Source: Crambe crambe
Lineage: Eukaryota; Porifera; Demospongiae; Poecilosclerida; Crambeidae
Assembly: GCA_963924555.1 (NCBI GenBank)
Contig: OZ004585.1
Span: forward strand, 3,733,488 to 3,797,487
DNA length: 64,000 nt
Direction of reading: 5' to 3'
Numbering within the stretch: position 1 is the first letter of the stretch; each line of letters opens with the position of its first letter. The notes under the pieces are model-generated. The model was not told the origin of the DNA and made no database searches. It saw only the letters and a list, made by a program, of their open reading frames with translations. Shown piece after piece: positions 31,046 to 42,520 of this stretch. The position numbers were made by a program, and so were the translations under genes.

Positions 31046-32740
31046 TTACAAATCAAGTAGGAAAATTACAAAAAATTAATAAAATAAACTAAATAATGCA
31101 ATGTAATGTTTCTGCTCTTACATGCACTCTAGCTTACTACTGTCATAAAAGAGCCGGAAATTACATGATATATTCTCTTTCTCGGGCAAATGCTGGTAGT
31201 CCATTTTCCCCCTAGCTACGTAATCAGACGTCACATATGTACTAACGTGTTATATCGGCGACCCTTACCCAATCCAATTCTTTGCGTTGGTTCACTGTGA
31301 ATTGCTTACAGAAGAAGTACCTTTTTCTATTGGTTCACCGTGAATTATCCAAAAGAGCGAGTGTTTGAGTGTTGTTCAGATCTTGATCTTAATCTATTAA
31401 AACATGTCTGCTTACAACAAAATTTATAAGTCCTGTAGTTATCACAATCATTTCAACTCCACACACATTTTCCATAGCACAATGACTTAGACACCAATTT
31501 GAACATGTAGCCCAAAAAAATACAGCCTAGCCATCCAAAATTATGTTATGGTACCTTACACCCATAGTGGAAGAAAGCAGACGGAAACCAGTGGGTATGC
31601 CAGGGGGAAAACCAGTGGATATATATACAACCAGTGCATGGGCATGCATTGGAGAGCCAGATTTTGAAAAATTTTTTTACTGTGTTCCAGCACCCAACTA
31701 TACTAAAATTTTGTTATCAGCTGAGGTGATTGAATATGTGCTACAGAGAAGAGGGAGGATAGTATAGGGGGAAAAACAATGTTTGACAGGTTCTTTAGCA
31801 GGACAACACCACAACCCCTAATTAAAAGTGAAGGCTAGTTAGCTAGAAAGATCAACACATTGACTCCGCAAGCAAGTTCCTCTACAAAAATTTTAAGGCA
31901 GGCAGGCTGGCAGACAGCAGCCAGGCAAAAATACAGCAGGAGGAACAGCAGTATAGAGCTTTTTTGGAAGTAATACTCATCTGAAAACAGCAGGCAACAA
32001 GCAAGATAGGCTGGAAAAATGAAGTCTGAGAGTACAGCCAGCCTTTTCATAAAACCAGGTCTGCAGCTAGTGGGGTTGGGTAAGCCTGGCAGCTTGTGAT
32101 TGGTCGATACCTTTGTGACTGAGAAAAATAGTTGTAGTACTTCTATTTGGTTAGTCAATTTGGTACCAGTAGCCCCACCCACAAGTTTGTCCTCCACATG
32201 GAGATTCTGATATCTCACTGACTCACAACTAGATACTCAACTGGTGGAGAAAACTTATGAGCAACGATGACTTTTTTATCCTTCAGTTTAACATGAGTAA
32301 GAGGGTGACCTGCTATGTGGGCTAGTAGTGCCATCGCACTTCATTGCAGCCTAGCTACATGCAGAACCATAGGCAAAACATAGCGATACAGAGTATTTCC
32401 CATACACCATCACACAGAGCTTATGATAACAGCCTGACACCCGGCCAATATTGGGATGTCTGGTCATATTGTTTGTCAGGACAAAAGTACTGGTCAAAAT
32501 GGACACTGATGCAATGTCCATTTAAATGTTAGGACAAACTAAACTTTGTGGGGACAGCATGTCTGATCAATATCAATTTCTTATCATAAGCACTGATCAC
32601 ACACACAAGCCCTAGCTACTTAGAGCTAGCATATACAGAGAGGTTGGACAATAAGAGGGAGGAGGGGTATACAAAAAGTCTACCTCAGATAACTCATCCA
32701 ACCATAAAGCCCTTAAAAACATACCACAGCAGGGCTTGTA
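31046..32740. other. Repeat-rich spacer, no gene recognised
   Basis: I see only short open frames without domains on either strand (for example 31,543-31,767 and 31,835-32,218 minus). The sequence is AT-rich and ends where the decayed MYND copy B begins. Confidence 0.35.
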
Positions 32741-32762
32741 ATGACAACACCACAACTGCTCA

Positions 32763-33087
32763 GCCAAGAAATGTGGAAGGTGTGTATAAGTGAACTACTG
32801 CAGTAAACGATGCCAAAGTAAGCACTGGAAATCACACAAGAGTTGGTGCATACAGGTTGCTAAGCATCAATGCACATTTTGCAAGAAAAGGCTGGCATCT
32901 TTCATAAAGAACACCAATTGTACATGTGTGGGTATCTAGTATTGCAGCATGGATTGTCAGAGTAAACACTGGCCAGAACACCTTAAAACATGTGAAGATG
33001 TCAAGGCTGCAAAAGATGACCAAAAGTCAGCCAGTCTAAATACTGGAAGAAACACAGAGCAACGTGCACTAGTAAAATTAATTAGTC
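32763..33087 (+). pseudogene. Decayed MYND tail, copy B
   Basis: This is a close copy of 3,534-4,037 of MYND gene 1: the end of finger 1 (with TAA in place of CAA, reading GRCV, stop, VNYC), finger 2, then a deletion that removes finger 3 and joins directly to the relic finger 4 (TGGAAGAAACACAGAGC...TGCACTAGT). The homologous 3' flank follows to about 33,720. The N-terminal 1,000 residues are absent. Confidence 0.8.
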
Positions 33088-33768
33088 CTGCATTTCCTTT
33101 TGTAAGTAGCTAGCTAAGCAATAGTAAGGTAGTTATCTTTTGTGTGCACTTATGTATTGCCTGAATCAGATTTTTAAACAAGTCTTTAATATTATTTTGT
33201 ATCGAAATGACGCAAGCAGGTGGTTTTTTTTTTTTTTTGCTGATATGAAAACTCCATGCCTTATGTTGTGATAGAGAGCTGACATCGGTAATTGCTATGT
33301 TGCTGTTTGTTTTTTGTGTTGATTCATGTGACTTTTTTGGCAATAATAATTTAGAATGCTTGCTTCAATCAAGCATAATTTTACCTATTAGTGAAGGGTA
33401 CAAGTTAAAATCAAAATGTTATGCACAATAATTTTAAAGTTTGTACTTTACAATTGATAGAACAACTGAATCTAACATGATAGCTAATGCCTTGCATTTT
33501 TGCAGAAATAGTCAGCTGCAAACTTTAGTTACTTGACGTGCATGAACTTTTTTAAACATGTATTTTTCAAAATTTAATTTTTTGCATGAATGGTTTGATT
33601 TTAACTTGTACCCTTCTCATTAGCTATTGTCAAGCAGCAAGAAAGGGGAAGTAGCTAATATTGCTTAGGTAAGGTAAAGCGGGGCAATTCCATAATTCCG
33701 AACGGTTCAATATTTCTGAAACCAGTGGTGGATCAGTGGTGGATCTAGGAGGGGGCATTTCAGGCACA

Positions 33769-33770
<2 letters not shown>

Positions 33771-33798
<28 letters not shown>
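33771..33798 (+). repeat. Poly-C run of 28 bases in a dispersed repeat
   Basis: The run follows two copies of a GTGGTGGATC(C/T)AGG-type motif and a GGGGGCATTTCAGGCACATG string. The same motif with G- or C-runs occurs near 45,003, 62,251, 63,353 and 63,535, so this is one copy of a dispersed element. Run length is prone to sequencing error. Confidence 0.6.
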
Positions 33799-33799
<1 letters not shown>

Positions 33800-34027
33800 T
33801 TTTGGTGTGGCCACTTATAAGAATTACATGGTGCATGACAGTTTGCATTAGCTTGCAGCCATAACCTCACCCACTTAATTAAATTTAATTACATCGTCAT
33901 GCTAGCTAAGTGAATAACTAGCTAAGCACAGTTTCTCTTAAAACGATGTGGTTAGTAAAAGTGGGCGTGGCCGGGTAAAAATTATTACGCGCGTAAGCGC
34001 GCGGATATTTCTTGCTCTAATCTATAT

Positions 34028-35378
34028 CATAGATAGTAGACACGGAACAGGCCAGGATTGGAAACTGCCTACGTCATGTGACGTCACGCCCATTAAGCTA
34101 ATACATTTCGCGCGTGCTATCCGCGTTGTAACCATAGAAAATTTAGCCCTATTGTCGCAATACATTTTCTGAGGAAGAGAGGTACAGACTTTGTGGGACT
34201 AGAGCTACGAGTGCAAGTGCTTTTCTAGCAATTTTATCCTATAGAAGTTTGGAAGGTAAAGTTTCTTACTGGAATAGACTGAAATTAAGAGTGTAATAAC
34301 TGTTTTTGGTGTAGGATATGTTGCTAAAGATTTTATAGGCCTACCAATTTGTGGGACTAGAACAGGACTCACATAAATTTAGAAGTCAATTGTTTGGTAT
34401 CTTTTAGTAGTATAATAGTTTGTCTATCGGATGATATATGTTATATTGATTCATAGCTGTTAGTTTTCTTTTAATGCAGTGTTAAACTATGGGTTAAATA
34501 GTTATTATTATTACATTTCTATTATTTATTTGCATTATCATGTTTTATTATCCACTCCACGAAGCTCTCTGCACAAGAACGGGCATCTATAGATGGTTGG
34601 AGAAGAAGACTAAACTCTTCATCTTTCAAAACTTGAGATACGAATCTCTCATAGATATGTACTATCTAGCTAGATTTAGTCTCATATCAAATTTTATTAT
34701 TTTTATAAAAGCACAACATGGAAACACTCTAGTCCAGCTAATATTAAGCTACTAGACTAATATCCGCTCTGATATCTTTTGCAGAACTCATTCTTAACTA
34801 TTATGTGGTAACTATGCATTCATATCTCGCGCCAAAATTTCCCGGCAAACACGGATAGCACGCGCATGGTAGTACAGTGAATTGCAATAGCGTTGAGAAA
34901 TTCCGTCAAGCGTGACGACCTCTTACTGTTGATTTCACTTCCCTTCGAATTTCCGTGAATATATCCGTGGGGCGTGGCAGGTGCTAGAGTGAAGCTATCT
35001 CTACGCTCTTAGCAGCAACTTGAAACTCTTGTTCTGAGCTAGCTCTTGTGCAAAGAGCGTGGAGATAGCGCCACTCTATCACGAGCCACGCCCCACGGAT
35101 ATATATTCACGGAAGTTCGAAGGGAAGTGAAATCAACAGTACAGTCAATTGCAGCTCCGTTCGAACATTCCGTATGAAGCATATGGTTTGTGCGTGCCAT
35201 AAATAGAAGTGTTGATAGGCCTAAATTTGTATGGCACGCACAAACCATACGCTTCCGACGGAAATTCGAACGGAGCTGCAATTGACTGTAAGAGGTCGTC
35301 ACGCTTGACGGAATTTCTCAACGCTATTGCAATTCACTGTATTAAGTTTCCAATCCTGTTCCGTGTCTACTATCTATG
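34028..35378. mobile_element. 1.35-kb foldback element in copy B
   Basis: The ends are inverted repeats: CATAGATAGTAGACACGGAA on the left and its complement TTCCGTGTCTACTATCTATG on the right. Inside are further inverted pairs: GCGTGCTATCCGCG (34,112) with CGGATAGCACGCGC (34,851), and a long pair around 34,870-35,035 and 35,040-35,340 that includes CCACGCCCCACGGATATAT. No open frame of note. It is a non-autonomous, possibly nested, DNA element that is absent from copies A and C. Confidence 0.65.
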
Positions 35379-35609
35379 TCTATATCTACCACTGGAAACT
35401 ACTGAGACTTCTGAGCTCAAAGTGATATAATTATTCTACCACAATTTAGTAGCTACTGAGTATGTGTAACTACTGATCTGAAGACCTGGCTAAATAACCA
35501 CAAAAAGACCAAATCTAGAAATCTGGTTGTTACTTGGTGTTGCAACGCACCAAATCTATACTATATAATATATGTATACTAATACCTATGCAATTGAACT
35601 GTAGATATA

Positions 35610-37165
35610 GTCTCTGCAGTTGCTTCAGTCTTTACAGGTCTCTTCAGTCTCTACAGGTCTCTACAGGTCTCTTTAGTCTCTACAGGTCTCTTCAGTCTCT
35701 ACAGGTCTCTTCAGTCTCTACAGGTCCCTTCAGTCTCTACAGGTCCCTCAGTCTCTACTGGTCCCTTCAGTCTCTACAGGTCTCTACAGGTCCCTTCAGT
35801 CTCTACAGGTCTCTTCAATCTCTATAGGTCTCTTCAGTCTCTACAGTCTCTACAGGTCTCTTCAGTCTCTACAATCTCTACAGGTCTCTTCAGTCTCTCT
35901 TCAGTCTCTACAGTCTCTACAGCTCTTCAGTCTCTACAGGTCTTTACAGGTCTCTACAGGTCCCTTCAGTCTCTATTGATTCCTTCAGTCTCTACTGGTC
36001 TCTTCAGTCACTACAGGTCTCTTTAGTCTCTACAGGTCACTTCAGTCTCTACAGGTCCCTTCAGTCTCTGCAGGTCTCTTCAGTTTCTACAGGTCTCTTC
36101 AGTCTCTACAGGTTAGGTCTCTTCAGTCTCTACAGTCTCTACAGGTCTCTTCAGTCTCTACAGTCTCTATATACAGGTCTCTTCAGTCTCTACAGGTCTC
36201 TTCAGTCTCTACAGGTCTCTACAGTCTCTACAGGTTTCTACAGGTCCCTTCAGTCTCTATCGATCTCTTCAGTCTCTACAGGTCCCTTCAGTCTCTATTG
36301 ATCTCTTCAGTCTCTATACTGGTCTCTTCAGTTACTATACAGGTCTCTTTAGTCTCTACAGGTCACTTCAGTCTCTACAGGTCCCTTCAGTCTCTATACA
36401 GTCTCTACTGGTCTCTTCAGTCTCTACAGGTCTCTATTGGTCTCTTCAGTCTCTACAGGTCCCTTTAGTCTCTACACAGGTCCCTTTAATCTCTACAGGT
36501 CTCTTCAGTCTCTATACTGATCTCTTCAGTCTCTCTTCAGTCTCTACATGTCTCTTCAATCTCTACAGTCTCTGCAGGTCTCTTCAGTCTCTACAGGTCT
36601 CTTCAGTCTCTACAGGTCTCTACTGATCTCTACTGGTTTCTTCAGTCTCTACAGGTCTCTTCGGTCTCTACAGTCTCTGCAGGTCTCTTCAGTCTCTACA
36701 GGTCTCTTCAGTCTCTACAGTCTCTGCAGGTCTCTTCGGTCTCTACAGGTCTCTTCAGTCTCTACTGGTCTCTTCAGTCTCTACAGGTCTCTTCAGTTTT
36801 CAGTCTCTACAGTCTCTACAGGTCTCTTCAGTCTCTACAGGTCTCTACTGGTTTCTTCAGTCTCTACATGCAGGTCTCTTCAATCTCTACAGTCTCTGCA
36901 GGTCTCTTCAGTCTCTACAGGTCTCTTCAGTCTCTACTGGTCTCTTCAGTCTCTATACGGTCCCTTTAATCTCTACTGGTCCCTTCAGTCTCCACAGGTC
37001 TCTTCAGTCTTTATTGCATGGTCTCTTCAGTCTCTACAGGTCTCTTCAGTCTCTACAGGTCTCTACAGGTCTCTTCAGCTTTTACAGGTCTCTTCAGTCT
37101 CTTTAGCTAATCATGATTATATGTTTCTTCAGTCTCTACAGGTCTCCTTAGTCTACTGGTCAAAC
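35610..37165 (+). repeat. Left subterminal array of 19-bp units
   Basis: More than 70 imperfect units of TTCAGTCTCTACAGGTCTC fill about 1.5 kb. Variants differ by one or two bases (GGTCCCT, TATTGAT) or by loss of whole modules (AGTCTCTAC repeated). Subterminal repeats of this kind often bind the transposase. Long open frames here (up to 209 residues of SLQSLQVSSVSTGLFSLYRS) are an artefact of a stop-free repeat. Confidence 0.88.
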
Positions 37166-37350
37166 TGTAATATATAGCTACAATAGTCAGTGAATCTCGT
37201 TCTCCTTTCAGTCTCCAGTATAGAATAGCCCTGTTTTGAATCAGCTCTCACTAAAATATCTATCTCTATGATATACAGCTCAGGTTTTATGGTGAGTGTA
37301 AGTAGCGATCTAATGCAGTGCAGTGTATGTACTAACCCCCCTACAGGTGG

Positions 37351-38857
37351 ACTACATGCACAGAATGAACATTGTTGGTGTGATTTTGATAGCATTTATA
37401 ATTCTCGGCAAGAGTTGTGCTGTCATTCAACCACACTGGAAAAAATACATTCTATGGATAGTTCGGCAACATGAAAGCAATATGTGGGCTCCAGTTATTA
37501 TAAATGCGCCACTTCCACCACCTGATGGTCTACAGGAAGTCCTTGATTCAGATAACATTTTTCTACCAGATGTTATAGTATGGGATCCTTTGAAGCATTA
37601 TTCGACCAAAATTCCACAAGTACCTATGAAAAAGACTGTGGGCTTCCCTTAAAATTTTTTTGCTGGCAAGATGGGAGAAAACCATGCTATAACCCTAGAT
37701 GCCTCTATGGAGTTGATAGCTTCACTATTCTCATTACTCAAATTTTCATATGCCCTAAAAAGCACTTTATCACAGGTTGTGACCCTTGTGTACTAAGTGA
37801 ATTTCCACAAGACATTATTATTCCATTTGTTTTGCTGCATCGTTCAGGGATTACTTTGCAAGCATACCATACAATATTTGACATGGCATGTGAAGGAACA
37901 TCATTTTCAAACATGGAGTCTTTTTTCTTGTGGCGATACCAAGAAAGACATAGCTTAACTTCTAACATGTACAAGCAGCATTAGCCATTTCCTGAACAAT
38001 ATATCAGCAATGACCAGATAATGGAATTCTTCATCATATTTTTTAAGATGAAAATTTTTCTTCAAGAGTCGATGGGTTCAATCACAGCTGAGTATTTAAG
38101 TTGTGACCACACTTTCAAATTGCCCAAGCATATTGGAATTCAACGTGAAAGCAATTGGGTTACACAGTATGACTCAATGTTTATCATCCAAAGTGAGAAA
38201 GGAGAAGTTCTCTTTTGGCAGTTAACCAAGGGAACTACATACAGTGCTGTTAGTGATGGACTCAAGTCACTTCAGCAAAGAATAACCAGTGCTAAAAAGA
38301 GAGTAAAAATGATCATAATCGATAATTGCTGTGCCTGGAAGAAAAAATTAACGGACATATTTGGAGAAATTTCTGTAAAACTAGATATTTTTCATGCTTT
38401 CAAAAGAATCTCAACTTTGCTTTCCAAAAAGCATCCATATTTCTACAACTGTGTCCAAGATTTGAGGCTCGTAGCAAAGGTGATAATGGTCCCACACGAA
38501 AAAATGCCAACACCATCTCCTGAGGTTCTGATGGAGAACATGAAATGCTTTGTTGAGAAATGGAGTGCTGTAACTCTAGAAGGAGCAAGCATTCTTACAC
38601 AAGTAGTAACAAAAGAGCTAGATCAACTCAAAAAACACATGGAAAAAGGGTGTTTAAGTGAAATCCCAAGCAATTTCGGTACTAACCGGAATGAGAATCT
38701 TCATCGTTCAATCAATCATCGTCTTTCAGGACATCGACTTGGAGTGGAACTAGCTGTTGCTCTTCTCAGTGTATTTTTTCACACATGGAATATGAAGAGA
38801 AGTGGGCAATCAAGTACCTCTATTTATGCATCATATCTCAGGAATTTAAATTCTTAA
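37351..38857 (+). pseudogene. DDE-type transposase (KDZ/Zisupton-like), interrupted
   Basis: Part 1 (37,351-37,984, one frame change at about 37,610) is an N-terminal module with NIFLPDVIVWDPLKHY, FFCWQDGRKPCYNPRCLYG and IIPFVLLHRSGIT, similar to the DUF6729-like region that precedes such transposases. A TAG at 37,982-37,984 interrupts an otherwise continuous frame. Part 2 (38,021-38,857) is the catalytic core, with candidate acidic residues in YLSCDHTFKLPKHI (first Asp), MIIIDNCCAWKKKL (second Asp) and GTNRNENLHRSINHRL (Glu). LDIFHAFKRISTLLSKKHP lies between. The triad is intact, but the reading frame is not. Reaction: cut-and-paste transfer of the element's DNA ends. Family naming is from memory of motif patterns. 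Confidence 0.7.
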
Positions 38858-38885
38858 AATACCCTTAGTTCCCAAGCTCTTCATT

Positions 38886-40343
38886 TTGGAATTGGAGTGT
38901 CAAGTGAAAGAGTGTATTCCGAACAGCAGTTGGGCACAGCATTTTGTGCAGTTGATACATCATGCAAGTGATGGACCAGCTAAAGCAATGAACAAGATAA
39001 ACACTCTACGAGAGATGCTACCATCGAGTGAATCTCAAATTAAAAATCTAGATATCATTCAACGTGGAGTGAGCTGTGTATCACTCGAAAGTTGCTTGAA
39101 CTGCATTGAACTCATTGAACTGCATTGAACTCTCATCCAACTGTGTCTAGGCTCAGTATGCACACAAATCCTCATATCAAAGACCAAGTATTAAAAGACA
39201 AAGAGCTCGATGGACTTGATGTACATAGCAGGCGTCTAGCGAATGTACTAGAGTCCTACAAACTGAGTACTCTAAATATGCCAAAAGATGGTGATTGCTT
39301 ATTTTCTTCCATATCAGCATATATATTACAGCATCAAGGTTCACTGTCAGGACAACTAATTCAACATCTACAAAATATTGGAATAAGCTAGAATGTCAAG
39401 ATGTGCACTCGTAAAATATCTCAGAGAGCTACTTGTGCACGAGTGGCTTGTTTACCAAGTTGAATACCAGCCTTTTTTTAATGGAATCATATCTGAGGAG
39501 GACTATGAAACTGAAGCAAATCGCTACCTGGAGTCAGGAATTTTCTGCAGTGCCTTTGGGGATGCAATGCTATATGGACTATCCTCAGTAATGTGACTCC
39601 CAATAGTTGTGTTCACATCTATTCAAAGTTGGCCGTGTCTGACAATCCACCCTCGAAGTATACCAGTGGATTCTACACCAATACTTCTTTCTTTCCTGCA
39701 AGTTGGACCTGGTCATTATGATTTACTTATTGAAAACAAAACTGATCTAGCATCAACACCAAGTTCTACTACAACAGCATCTCAAAAAGAAATAGTGGTA
39801 TGCCAGTGTGGCAGGGGTAGAAATGTCAAAAATAAGCAGAAAATCAACTGCTCCAAATCATCCAAGTATGCTTCACGTCGTCCTTGTTTACGTAGCAGTA
39901 AAGGATGCACAAATTTATGTAAGTGTCAAAACTGTGATAATCCTTTTGGACAGGCTTCAATATCTGAGATACCAGAAGCTCCACCATGCAAGAAACGCCG
40001 ATGTTGGCCAAAACACAAGGAACAGGAGTTGAAGAGGTCAACCAGTATTAAGTATATGCAGATAAATGGTGAACAGCCTTGCAGTGGCAGATGGACTCCA
40101 ACTGAACACTACATACTTTGCGCCATCATTTATCATGAATGTGAGAGGAAAGTATGTGATTTGGGCAGGTTGGATACAATTTCAGAAAAATACAGCGAGA
40201 TTCTTGACTTTATGATTAAAAACGATATACCTCTTTCTTTAGCATCCAAATCAAACCTTCAAATTAAATCAAAGTTAGGACAAATCTGTAAGGATCAAGA
40301 AACTTCCAAGGCATGTCATCAAATTAACATTTTACCAGTATAG
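38886..40343 (+). pseudogene. OTU protease, CXC and SANT-like modules of the transposase gene
   Basis: A linker segment (38,886-39,128) is followed by an OTU-type cysteine protease fold: MPKDGDCLFSSISAYIL (DGDC holds Asp and Cys), LRELLVHEWLVY, FGDAMLYGLSSVM, then after a TGA (39,594-39,596) VVFTSIQS and VGPGHYDLL (catalytic His). Next comes a CXC/CRC-like zinc module (CQCGRGRN, GCTNLCKCQNCDNPFG) and a C-terminal helical region (RWTPTEHYILCAIIYHE) like a SANT/Myb fold. OTU enzymes cleave ubiquitin chains; CXC and SANT modules bind DNA or chromatin. Frame changes occur at about 38,858-38,886 and 39,385. Their position straight after the transposase suggests one ancestral multidomain protein. 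Confidence 0.65.
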
Positions 40344-42520
40344 GTACATAATTATAATTATCATTCAGCTCATTATTGATCATTTTAAAGATTATTTGAA
40401 TAATACATTGTTTGTGTTACGAATAGCCTTGTGTATAAGCACTTTCAGGAGGTCATAATTGGCCTAAATCAACTACATACATTATGTTATGAAAAAAACT
40501 GGATAGCTGAGTGAGTAGGGCAATGGCTTATATAAGTGCTTTGTGGTATTGGGGAAGGTCACCATAATAGTTACAAGGAACATTACTGATTCTGAAGAGA
40601 CAAAGATTCTCTCTACATACAGCTACACAGCTATGAACGGTGTCATTATGGCACTAACATAGACTATAGTGGGTATTCACAGAGTCCTAGCTTATTGCAA
40701 CTGCAGTATTTTTATTCCTCCTTCAAAGGGGAAGCTAATAATATAGGATCAGCTATCTACAGTAATGATAGTTCCAAAGAGGTATGCATCCTTAAAATTA
40801 GTGTGCTCATTATTTTGAGGTTCCTGAACATTAACAGGTTAAGTTCTTGATTAACTGTTTTATGGTGTGCTCTATAATATGCAATTCTGTGATCCTTAAT
40901 TATTTATCATGCACCATGTACCCTTCCCTTACTATTTTGGCCAAAAAATAAGATATGATGTGATACCAAAATTTGCAGAGTGATATAGTTACAAATAGTT
41001 TCGTATAATACAGCTAGCTTGCATGTAACAGTTATTAACCAAGCGCTAGGTTTGTAGTCGAATTATAAGGAGTGCTTATAATTCACTACAAACCGCACGC
41101 GCGCGGTTAATAACTATTTTATAGCCCGCGCGAGTGTACTACGCATGCTCAGTGCTTCTGTCTCTATAGAGCTAGAGATGTGCTTACAAGAATATGGCCA
41201 TCCCACTTCAACATCGTGACTCATACGGTACCGAACTATCTTTCAGTCAATAATCCACCCACTCACTGTGCTTTAACTTGCTCACATAAGGTAGGGGCAC
41301 AGAGTCATAATTAAGGTTGGACACTGAATGGCAAGTAGGGCAGCTAGTGCAGAATACCAGCCATGCTGTTACACAGCTCGTTTATGCTGGCTACTCTCTA
41401 AAAAGCTTGTTGGGTTTGAAATGTGGAATCTTTTCTGAGAGTAGTTAGTATAAGGACAGAACTCTATACTGTCACATACTCACCTTTCAGTCTAGTCACA
41501 ACTCCTTAAAAGTGCAATATCAACTTTGCAGAATCTATATCTAACTTTTCCCTGTAAACACCACCCCAGGCTACAATTACATGCATTGTATCACATTAAA
41601 TTTTATAAATCCATGTAAATCAGTCTGTTACCATGGAAATGGGCTATAAATTTTGTTATAAATAATTTTCAAGTTGTACAGTATGAAAATTTTATCATAT
41701 CTCCTATTATCCCATGCAAGCAAACAGATTACATGTGCCTGCATGTGCTAGATTTTTGGAAATTCTTACTTGGGATAATAACTGGTTGCAATTTGGAAAT
41801 TCTTACTTTGGGGGGGGGGGGGGGGGGCACCCTTTTTCCAATTCAGTTATATATACTAAGTAGGGATACTTCTGGCCAATTTCAATGTCTTGACTGAGTT
41901 TGGAAGTATCAAGCATTGGTATCAGAGTAATATTAAATTCCCTATCACATTTGAAAATATCTGTGATTGTCTCAAGGTAAAAAGAGCCTTTTGAGCAGCC
42001 TAAAAATGTCAGTAAGCTACTTTCATTACCAATGGAGTTTTTTAAACTCCATTTAGGAAGTATTTTACATTTGAGTGCTACACTTCTGATAGGTATGATT
42101 CTACTTCCTCTGTTGGTATTACAAGCATTCTAAAATAAAGTAATTTATCCTAAAACTAGCTCATACCATTGCAATTACATTTTTAAGGATGGAATCCTAG
42201 AGATGACTACTCACACACACACATGCACACATACATGTACACTATTATATAGTATGTAATGGAACTCATAATTCCCTAAGTAGTGGGACATGCAGTAACA
42301 CTGTGGGTGACTTGTGTGCATGCACTAATTAGAAACATTAGCACAAAAGATTGCATGAGAAATCAGGCATAAAACCAAACCTGACTCGGCATAAAAATGA
42401 TTGCATGAAAAATCATGCACAGAACGTATAAATGGTAAAGTCTCCATCTAGTCTCCAACAGTCTCCATGAACAATTAGGATCAAGTATCAACCGAATAAT
42501 AGCAGTGGAGAGAGAAACTA
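40344..42520. other. Non-coding interior of the transposon
   Basis: No gene recognised. Notable items are an imperfect 90-base hairpin at about 41,026-41,116 (AGTTATTAACC ... GGTTAATAACT, with GGTTTGTAGT/ACTACAAACC), a G-run of 17 at 41,812-41,828, and a CA-rich stretch at about 42,211-42,240. Confidence 0.45.

Noticed and set aside
31835-32218. Minus-strand open frame of 127 residues as a membrane protein
   Set aside because: One hydrophobic stretch only, no family resemblance, and low-complexity surroundings.
35534-37177. Long open frames (97 and 209 residues of SLQSLQVSS type) in the left arm
   Set aside because: They arise from a stop-free 19-base tandem repeat; similar frames appear on the opposite strand of the right arm.
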